Part shown: in pieces, positions 41,695-51,200 of the stretch
Layout of the letters: every line of letters begins with the position of its first letter
Position numbering within the stretch: the stretch's first letter is position 1
DNA from: a virus
IMG/VR virus record: IMGVR_UViG_3300046787_000408
Location: 1-64,000 of that record
DNA length: 64,000 nucleotides
Direction: 5' to 3' (one strand)
Notes under the pieces: generated by a model
What the model saw: the letters and a program-made list of their open reading frames with translations, nothing else
Told to the model about the DNA's origin: nothing
Databases searched by the model: none
Program-made: the position numbers and the translations under genes

Positions 41695-44499
41695 ATGTCT
41701 ACCTACAAGCGTGTTAACGGCGATTATACAATTCAAACACTTGGTGCAAACACCATCACCTTTGCAGGTAACGTTGCTAACGCAGTCACAGTTGTGGTGG
41801 ACGGTAATTTCACAGTAACTGGCAACGCTACTTTGACTGGTAATATTTCCGGCGACAAACTGTTTAACGGAACAACGTCAATTGAAATCCCCGCAGCCAA
41901 CGGCAACGCTAATGTAACAGTAGGTGGCACATCTAACGTAGCAGTGTTTACCACAACAGGCCTTAACATCAGTGGGGTAGCCAGCGTAAGTGGCAACATT
42001 GTTGGCGGCAATCTTAACACAGCTGGCCTGGTGTCAGCTACTGGTAACATCAATGGTGGGAACGTTAACACCGCAGGTAATGTAACTATCACACGTGATG
42101 CTAGTGTGAGTCAACCAACAATACGATTTGCAGACACAGACACTACTGGTACCGCAGGCACAGTGCTAGGCGCAGTTGAATGGTTTACTAGTGATGTTAC
42201 CGCTGCAGGCGTGACCGCAGCAATTAGAGCAACACTGGTTGACACTGGCGGAAACAGTAACGTACAAATTTTAACAGGAACTCCGGGTAGTCTTGCAGCC
42301 AGAGTTACTGTATTGCATACAGGAAATGTGGGTGTTGCTAACGCAGCCCCAGACACCACAATAGGAGTTACTGGTACAGCGTACATAAGTGGTAACACCA
42401 CAGTTGCAGCCAATATTTCAGGTGGCAACATTTCCACAGCTGGATTAATCGCAGCAACAGGCAATATCACTGGTGGTAATATCAACACTGCTGGCCTGGT
42501 AACAGCTACTGGTAACATTACTGGTGGCAACATTATTACAGCAGGCACAATTTCTGCTGGTGCAGCTGGAATAACAGCCACTGGCAATATTCGTGGCGGC
42601 AACTTGGTAAGTGACGCTGCAATTACTGCTACAGGTAGCATTGCGTCAGGCGCTAGTATAACAGCCCAAGATCAAATCAGCGCACAAGGCAACGTGATTG
42701 CTAACAACATCAGTGCTGGTAACATTATCAATACTGGTATTCTAAATGCCACCAGTAACGTTAGCGCAACTGGCAACGTTACTGGATCAAATTTGGTAAC
42801 TGGTGGCGCAGTTACAGCAGTAGGTGCAGTCACAGGCGGAAGTATCACTACAGGCGGATTGATAACTGCTACAGGCAACATTACAACCAGCGCATTTTTT
42901 GTAGGCGATGGTGGATTTTTATCCAACGTTACGGCTATCTCAAACGTTACCACAAGCCAGATTACTAACGGTACCACAGTAATGGCCGTTGCAGGCCCCA
43001 ATGGCAATATTTTTGCTACAGTCAATGCTGTGGGAAATATTTTGGTATTGTCTGACACTGGTGCTTTTGTTACTGGCACATTGTCAGCAACTGGAAACGT
43101 AACTGGTGCCAATGTTAATACTGCAGGATTGGTCAGCGCAACAGGAAACGTCAATGGTGGAAACGTTAATGGTGGCATTGGTAACTTTACCACTGTGATT
43201 GGTGCAGCAAATGCATCCAGTTTGACATCAGGTACTGTGTCAGCTGACCGACTAAGTGGCAGTTATGTGATCAACGTTACTGGTAACGTGAGTGGTACAG
43301 CCGCTACAGTAACCAATGGTGCTCAAGCCAACATTACTTCAGTAGGCACATTGACTTCTTTGAGTGTGAGTGGCAACATCAACACTGGAGGGGTATTCAG
43401 CGCAACTGGTAATATCACTGGTGGAAACGTCAGCACTGGCGCATTGAGTTTGAGCGGCAATGTACTAAGTGCAATCAACACTACTAGTGCAATTACTACC
43501 ACAGCCAATATCACTGGTGGCAACATCTTGGGCGGTGCCAATGTAAACGCTACCACTCATACAGGTACTACAGTAAGTGTTACTGGAAATATCACTGGTG
43601 GCAACTTGATTACCGCTGGGCTTGTGAGTGCAGGTACAACAATTAGTGCTACTGGCAACATTACCGGTGGTAACTTGATTACTGCAGGATTGATTACGGC
43701 AACTGGTAACATCAGTGCAACTGCTAACATATCAGGCGGCAATATTAGAACAACAGGTACAACTAATACTGTTGGCTTGATTGCTAGTGGTACAATTAGC
43801 GCTAGTGGTTCAATTAGTGGAGCTGACCTACTTTTGGTTGACGGTGTTGCAAACATTGGCGGTTTCATAATTGATAGTAGTGCAACACCTACTGGGCCAA
43901 CCTTTATGTCTGGGCCTGGTGGTAACCTTGAGATTGTTGGGAATGTTTCTGCTGATCGACTTACTTCTGCGGGTAACATCACTGGCGGCAATTTAATCAC
44001 CAGTGGTACTACAGGCATTTTGAGTGTTAACAGTATCACTCACACTGGCACAAATGCAGTGGGTAATATTGGTAGTGCCAGCAGTTATTTCAACCAGGTG
44101 TTTGCCACAGCTACCACTGCACTTTATGCTGACTTGGCAGAAAAATATGCAGCAGACGCTGATTATGAACCAGGTACTGTGGTAAGTTTTGGCGGCACAG
44201 CAGAAGTCACCGCCAGCGTAGTCAGTGCTGATCGAAAAATTGCTGGTGTAGTATCTGCTAACCCTAGCTATTTGATGAACGCTGGACTTGAGTCAGCACA
44301 TACTGTTGTGGTTGCACTGCAAGGTCGTGTGCCATGCAAGGTGGTTGGTACAGTTCAAAAAGGCGATATGATGATATCAGCTGGCAACGGCCGAGCACAA
44401 GCCTGTGAAAACCCACTAGTGGGATCTGTGATTGGTAAAGCCCTGGAAAACTTTGATGGTGTTGAAGGCACAATTGAAGTTGTAGTAGGCAGAATCTAA
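41695..44499 (+). CDS. Tail fibre-like repeat protein with conserved C-terminal domain
   Basis: 934 residues. Residues about 60-790 are many variants of a short repeat, SATGNITGGNLITAGLV, in which strands of about 8-10 residues alternate with Gly-Gly-Asn turns; such proteins form trimeric beta-helix shafts. The C-terminal 150 residues are not repeated: NIGSASSYFNQVFATATTAL, then YADLAEKYAADADYEPGTVV and GKALENFDGVEGTIEVVVGR. A close relative of this domain ends the 1273-residue protein at 56777. It may be a tip or folding (chaperone) domain. AAAGGA Shine-Dalgarno and an exact late promoter precede it. Host receptor binding is inferred from type and context. Confidence 0.82.
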   Translation: MSTYKRVNGDYTIQTLGANTITFAGNVANAVTVVVDGNFTVTGNATLTGNISGDKLFNGTTSIEIPAANGNANVTVGGTSNVAVFTTTGLNISGVASVSGNIVGGNLNTAGLVSATGNINGGNVNTAGNVTITRDASVSQPTIRFADTDTTGTAGTVLGAVEWFTSDVTAAGVTAAIRATLVDTGGNSNVQILTGTPGSLAARVTVLHTGNVGVANAAPDTTIGVTGTAYISGNTTVAANISGGNISTAGLIAATGNITGGNINTAGLVTATGNITGGNIITAGTISAGAAGITATGNIRGGNLVSDAAITATGSIASGASITAQDQISAQGNVIANNISAGNIINTGILNATSNVSATGNVTGSNLVTGGAVTAVGAVTGGSITTGGLITATGNITTSAFFVGDGGFLSNVTAISNVTTSQITNGTTVMAVAGPNGNIFATVNAVGNILVLSDTGAFVTGTLSATGNVTGANVNTAGLVSATGNVNGGNVNGGIGNFTTVIGAANASSLTSGTVSADRLSGSYVINVTGNVSGTAATVTNGAQANITSVGTLTSLSVSGNINTGGVFSATGNITGGNVSTGALSLSGNVLSAINTTSAITTTANITGGNILGGANVNATTHTGTTVSVTGNITGGNLITAGLVSAGTTISATGNITGGNLITAGLITATGNISATANISGGNIRTTGTTNTVGLIASGTISASGSISGADLLLVDGVANIGGFIIDSSATPTGPTFMSGPGGNLEIVGNVSADRLTSAGNITGGNLITSGTTGILSVNSITHTGTNAVGNIGSASSYFNQVFATATTALYADLAEKYAADADYEPGTVVSFGGTAEVTASVVSADRKIAGVVSANPSYLMNAGLESAHTVVVALQGRVPCKVVGTVQKGDMMISAGNGRAQACENPLVGSVIGKALENFDGVEGTIEVVVGRI

Positions 44500-44581
44500 T
44501 CTTTTGACACCGTAAGCGCAGTTTTTGCTGAATTAGTAGATAAAGTCTTTTGGTAAATACAACCAGAGGACTTGAATCTAC
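44500..44581 (+). promoter_or_regulatory. Intergenic leader with late promoter octamer GGTAAATA (44552-44559)
   Basis: GGTAAATA at 44552-44559 is followed by AGAGGA and the ATG at 44582. The first part holds GCGCAGTTTTTGC, like short elements found before two other late promoters. Confidence 0.6.
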
Positions 44582-45199
44582 ATGACACAACAGATCATTG
44601 ATGTTGGCGCTGCGGCCAACGACGGCACAGGTGAACCGTTACGTACCGCATTTGAAGCTGTAAATTCTAATTTTACAGAAATTTACACGGCTGGTCCAGT
44701 TGGTAGCAATATCCAAATTGCCAACAACACTATCACCACCACAGTTACAAACACCAACCTGGTACTAAAACCCAATGGTATTGGCGTTATACAAGCCAAC
44801 GCCGCAGTGCTGCCCAGTATCGACAACGTGTACGACATTGGTAGCCCGACTCTGAGATTTGACACTATCTATGCTGGTTACTTTGTGGGTAACGGTGCAT
44901 TGCTTACTGGTATCTCAGGAGGCTCAGGAAACGGCCAGGCAATCGTCAATGGCAACTCCAATGTAGCAATCTCCACATCCGGCGGCAATGTAACCATTGG
45001 TATCAACGGCACCGGCAACGTAGTTACAGTAAGCCAAACGTCACTGTTTGTCAATGGCGTAATAGCAACTCCTCGCACACTTTCTGCCAACATTGCAGTT
45101 CAAGCAAACGTATCTGCAATGATGGTAAGCCCATTAACAATCCCTAGTGGATTGCAAATTACCGTACCCAGCTCATCAACATTCAATGTGGTACCATAA
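44582..45199 (+). CDS. Short fibre-type structural protein
   Basis: 205 residues. The N-terminus has the motif NDGTGEPLRTAFEAVNSNFT, common at the attachment end of marine phage fibre proteins. It is followed by a beta-rich part with YDIGSPTLRFDTIYAGYFVG and NGALLTGISGG, modules also present in the large fibres. The C-terminus (LTIPSGLQITVPSSSTFNVV) is not repeated. Probably a connector or short fibre. The stop codon TAA (45197-45199) is inside the next late promoter. Confidence 0.75.
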   Translation: MTQQIIDVGAAANDGTGEPLRTAFEAVNSNFTEIYTAGPVGSNIQIANNTITTTVTNTNLVLKPNGIGVIQANAAVLPSIDNVYDIGSPTLRFDTIYAGYFVGNGALLTGISGGSGNGQAIVNGNSNVAISTSGGNVTIGINGTGNVVTVSQTSLFVNGVIATPRTLSANIAVQANVSAMMVSPLTIPSGLQITVPSSSTFNVVP

Positions 45200-45202
45200 A
45201 TA
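45195..45202 (+). promoter_or_regulatory. Late promoter octamer CATAAATA fused to the upstream stop codon
   Basis: CATAAATA contains the TAA stop of the 205-residue gene. A 21-nt leader with AAAGGA leads to the ATG at 45224. Confidence 0.7.
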
Positions 45203-45223
45203 TAAGATTAAAGGACTGAATAA

Positions 45224-48200
45224 ATGGCAATCGAACTCGACGGCACCACAGGCATAAGCGCATCAGGTAATATCCAGGCGGCAAACATAACCGCGAGTGG
45301 TAACGTCACTGCTACATATTTTGTCGGTAACGGTGCTGCACTAACAGGGATTGTGGCCTCAGCAGGCGCTGCTATCACCAACGGAACATCCAACGTCAGT
45401 ATTGGCGGCTCAGGAGCCAATGTAACTGTCAGTGTTGACGGTATTGGCAACGTGGCAGTTTTCTCTAAAACAGACCTAACAATTTCAGGAAACTTGTTGC
45501 CCACTGGCAACGTATCCAAGAACATTGGTAGCGCAACCAATGCATTCAATGACTTGTTTCTGGCCAATGGTACAATTTACCTTGGTAATGCTACAATCAG
45601 TGCCAATGCAACTTCTATTATCCTGACCAACGAGTCTGGGCAAACCACTGTACTCACAGGGTCAGGCACAGTGACTCCTTACGGCAACTCCAACGTGGCT
45701 ACACTGTTGGCTGGGTTTGGGTCAAACACAATTTCAACAACTGGCAACGTTACAGCAGGCTTCTTTTTGGGTGACGGTAGCCAACTAACAAACTTGCCAA
45801 GTGGCAATTATTCAAATGCCAACGTAGCTGCTTACTTGCCAACATATACAGGCAACTTGGTAGCATTGCAGGGCAACGTTACTACAACAGCCAACATTAG
45901 TGCTAGCTATGTTCTTGGTAACGGTGCTTTCCTAACAGGTATTTCAGGTGGCGGAACACCAACATCAATTGTTAATGGTACATCAAACGTAGTAGCAGCC
46001 TCAAGTGGCAACGTTACTGTGGGTGTAGCTGGTACAGGTGTTGCTACATTTGCTACCACAGGTGAGTATGTAACAGGCGTAATTAGTGCATCAGGTAACA
46101 TCACCAGTGGTGCTAACGTCAGCGGTAATTACATCTTAGGTAACGGCGCTTTCTTGACAGGTGTTGCTTCAAGTTATGGCAATGCAGATGTTTCGAGTTA
46201 TCTAGCATCTGGTACAGATACTGCTAACATTGTAACAACTGGCAATGTAACTGGAGGCAATGTTACAACTGCAGGATTGATCTCAGCTACAGGTAATATC
46301 ACTGGCGGCAACTTAAATGCTACAGGCCTGAGCCTGAGTGGTAACGTTGTAAGTGCAATCAATACCACAGCCAATATCACAACCACTGCCAACATTGCTG
46401 GTGGCAACATCCAGGGAACAACAGGGGATATACTCAATGTTACTAGTACAAACCTAACAGTTACAAATATCTCTGCACCAAGTTCCGGCAATATTGTAAA
46501 CATCGGTGCTGGCGGAAACAACAATCTTGTGGTAAGCAACGTGCTGGTGCAGGTGCAAAACGTTCCCTTGAGCGTAAATGGTAACGTAGTTGGTGGTAAC
46601 TTAACCACAGCTGGCCAAGTATCTGCAACTGGTAATATTAGTGCTGCTAATGTGGTAGTAACTCCTGGTGTTGGAACATTGGTACTTGGTCGAGCCACTG
46701 CCACTGGATCTCCAGGATTAAGTTCAACTACGTCTTTAACTTTTACAGCTAACCGAGCTGGCACCGCCAGCTCAATGGAATTGAGTGACAATGGCGTCTT
46801 GTCAGTTCCTGGTAACATTTACACTGCTGCCAACGTCAGTGGTGGCAACTTGATTACCACTGGTAATGTTAATGCAGCTTGGGCAAGTTTAGGCAACGTT
46901 GGTAACATCGCTGTATTGGCAGCAAACGCCCTTTTCCAAATTACCGCAAACGCAGCCAGCAACACTGCACCATATTGGACATTTAATACTGACGGCACTA
47001 TGTATGTGCCTGGAAATATTTCTGGTGACAATGGTGGTGCGTTGATCATTGATGGTAATGGCTTAGGGGAAGGCATCATCAGTTTGCCGGCTACAGCATT
47101 TGGTGGTGAGCAGATAGCTATTATCAACCAGTTTAGTCTAGGCAACGGTATTCGTTTGCAAACTAATGGCGGTAACTGGCACTTTAGCGACGCTGGTTCG
47201 CTAACTACCCCTGGGAACGTTACTGCTACTGGTATCTTAAGTGCAACAGGTAACATCATTACCACTGCTAATATTTCAGGTGGTAATTTGTCAGTAACCG
47301 GTGCATTTGCTCCTGCTAGTGTTGCTGCTACAGGAAACGTAGCTGGCGGCAACTTGACCACACAAGGCATTGTGAGTGCAGTAGGTAACATTGTAACTGA
47401 CGGATATTTTGTTGGTAACTTTGCTGGCAACATCACTGGTAACATTGTTGTGCCTGGCGCTAACACACAAATTCTCTTCAACACCAATGGTAATGCAGAT
47501 GCAGTTGGCGGATTAACTTACAACAAAGATTCTAATGTATTTGCTGTACTTGGAAACGTCAGTGCTCAAGGCAATGTAATTGCTGGTAACGTAAGCACTG
47601 TTGGCAATATCAGCGCTGGTAATATTTCAGTTACTAGCGCAGTTGCAGGAGCAACTGTTAGTGCAAGTGGCAACGTAACCGGCGGTAACATTAACACAGC
47701 TGGCCTGATCAGTGCTACTGGTAACATCATTGGCGGCAACCTAAGCGGCACAAATATTGTTGGTACGCTAACTACCGCAGCTCAAACAAACATTACGTCT
47801 GTTGGCACGCTGGGATCATTGGCAGTAACTGGTAACATTAGTGGTGGTAACTTGAGTGGTACTAGCATTGTTGGTACGCTGACTACTGCTGCTCAAACAA
47901 ACATCACATCAGTTGGTACCCTTGGTAGTCTAGCGGTCACTGGCAACATCGGTGGTGGCAACCTAAACGCCACAGGGTTGAGTCTGAGTGGTAACGTTGT
48001 AAGCGCAATCAACACCACAGCTAACATTACAACCACAGCCAATATCAGCGGTAACTTTATATTAGGTAACGGTAGTCAACTAACTGGCTTGCCAGCAACA
48101 TATGGCAATGCTAACGTAGCAGCTAACTTGGCAGCATTTGGATCTAATCCAATATTGACCACTGGCAACATCACAGGCGGCAACCTAAATGCTACAGGTT

Positions 48201-51200
48201 TGAGTCTGAGTGGTAACGTTGTAAGTGCATTGGTTTCAGCAGCCAATATTACAACCACAGCCAATATCTCAGGTGGATACATTTTAGGTAACGGCGCTTT
48301 CTTGACAGGTGTTGCTGCAAGTTACGGTAACTCAAATGTTGCTGCATACTTGCCTACATACACAGGTAACTTGGTTGCATTGCAAGGCAACGTAACAACC
48401 ACAGCCAACGTCCAGGCCAATTACTTTATTGGTAATGGTGCTGCACTTACAGGAATTGTTGCATCAGCTGGCGCTGCTATCACTAACGGAACATCTAATG
48501 TAACAGTGGCAGCAAGCGGCAACACCACAGTTGGTGTAGCTGGTACCACAATTGGTACATTCCATCCAGGCGGCGCAACTGTTGCTGGTAACTTGTTGGC
48601 AGGTAACCTAACAGGTACGTTTGTAACTGGTACATTGACCACTGCAAGTCAGCCAAATATCACCACAATTGGTACTCTAGGTAGTTTGGCAGTAACTGGC
48701 AACGTTGCCGGTGGCAACATCAGCACAGGTGGATTGATCACAGCAACCGGTAATATTAATGGTGCTAACATCACAACTGGTGGAGTAGTAACTGCAACTG
48801 GTAACGTTCGTGGTGGTAATATCAATACCGATGGAGTGCTTAGTTCAACTGGTGGAGTAAACACCATTGGTAACATCACTGGTGGCAACTTAATTACATC
48901 AGGCACAGTAAGCGCAACTGGCAATATCTCTGGTGGCAACGTCAATACTGGTGCATTGAGCTTGAGTGGCAACGTACTGAGTGCAATCAATACTACCAGC
49001 GCAATTACTACTACAGCCAATATCACTGGTGGTAACATCAATACCACTGGGCTTGCAGCGTCTGGCAACGTAAGTGCAACTGGCACTGTTACTGCGGCAG
49101 ACCTCAGCGCAACTGGAAATGTACAAGCCACCTACTTTAATGGCACAGGAATTAGTTTAAGTGGAAATGTAATATCTCCATTGAATGTAACTGGTAACGT
49201 AACAGCATCCTACTACTTTGGTAATGGTAGCCAGCTTACAGGTGTTGTTGCAACTGGAATTGGCACACTGGCTTCATTGAGTGTAACTGGTAACACTGTA
49301 TCTGGAAACTTGATCACTGGTGGATTGATCACTGCAACTGGCGGGATCACAACCAATGCAGCAGTAGTTGCGGCTAGTCTGAGCACAACTGGTAACGTGG
49401 TTATTGGTGGCGACTTAGCAGTTAATGGCAACATCAGTTACATAAACGTCTCTACTCTAGCAATTGAAGATCCAATTATTGAAATGGGCCGTGGCCCTAA
49501 CAATGCACCATTGGTAGCCAACGACGGCAAGGATCGAGGTCTTGATCTTTGGTATTATGACTCAACAGAAAAACAAGCCTTTGTTGGATTGGACACTCTA
49601 AACGACAAGCTGTTTGCGGCTGTTGACGTTAGTGTTGCTAACGAAGTGGTCACTGTTAATTCATACGGAACATTTGTAGTTGGTGACCTAGAAAGCACTT
49701 CAGTTGCGACCGCAACAATTTCAGCTACAGGCAACGTTACTGGTGGTAACTTGTTTACAGGTGGCTATATTGACGCTACTGGTAACATCAGTACCACTGC
49801 CAATATTGCAGGCGGTAACTTGATTGTGGGACCAGTGTACTCTAGTGGAAATGTAAACGCTGCAAACGTTAATGCGTCTGGTACAATTTCTGCGGCAAGT
49901 GCAACACTGACTGGTACAGTAACTGGTGGCAACATTGCTACAGGTGGTACTGTAAGTGCAAGCGGAAACATCACTGGCGGCAATGTTAATACTGCAACTG
50001 TGGCAGCTACCACAGTTAGTGCAACAGGTAACGTTACAGGTGGTAACGTTAATACCACTGTATTGTACACCACTACAATTTCTGCTGCTGGCAACATCAT
50101 TGGCGGCAACGTAAATGCAACTGGCCTAAGCCTAAGCGGAAATGTGGTAAGTGCTTTAAACGTAACTGGCACTGTAACTGGCGGCACTGTAAATTCAGCA
50201 GGCGCCGTAAGCGCTGTTGGTAACGTCACTGGTGGTAACATCAACACCACTGGCATAGTGTCTGCACAAGGCAGCATTGTTAGCGCAGCAAACGTTACCG
50301 GCGCAAACATTACTACATTGGGATTGATCAGTGCATTTGGTAACATTACAGGTGGAAACCTAAGTGGTGTCAGCATTGAAGGTACTTTGCTGACAGCAAG
50401 CCAAACCAATATTACCGCAGTTGGTACACTAGCATCACTTGCAGTAACCGGTAACGTTGGTGCTGGCAATGTAAACGCAACTGGCCTAAGCCTAAGCGGA
50501 AATGTATTGAGTGCAATCAATACCACCAGCGCAATTACTACCACAGCCAATATCACTAGTGGTAACCTTGCTACTACCGCAATACAAGCAGCTACTGTAA
50601 GCCTAAGTGGTAACATTGTTTCTGCATTGAATGTAACTGGCAATGTAACAGCACCGTTCTTTATTGGTAACGGAAGTCAATTAACTGGCGTAGTAGCAAC
50701 TGGTATTGGTACTCTGGCTTCGTTGAGTGTAACTGGTAACACTGTATCTGGTAATCTTGAAACAGGTGGCGTAGTCACAGCAACCGGCAACATCATTGGT
50801 GGCAATTTGATCACTGGTGGATTTGTAACTGCGGTTGGCAACGTAAACGGTGCCAATATTGGCACAGCAGGCCTAATTACTGCCACAGGAAACATCACAA
50901 GCTCTGCTAACATTGCTGGTGGCAATATTGGCGCTACAGGCATAATCAGCGCAGTAGGTACTATAACAGGCGGCAACGTGTCCACAGGCGGTTTTGTGTT
51001 TGCTCTTGGTAACGTTGAAGGTGGTAACGTTAATACTGGAGGAGTAAACGCAGCCACAGTTAGTGCTACTGGTACAATAACAGGTGGCAACTTGGCCACA
51101 GGCGGAACAGTTAGTGCTACAGGCAACATCACTGGTGGCAATGTTAGTACAGGGCTGATTACAGCTACTGGCAACATCACAAGCTCTGCTAACATTGCTG

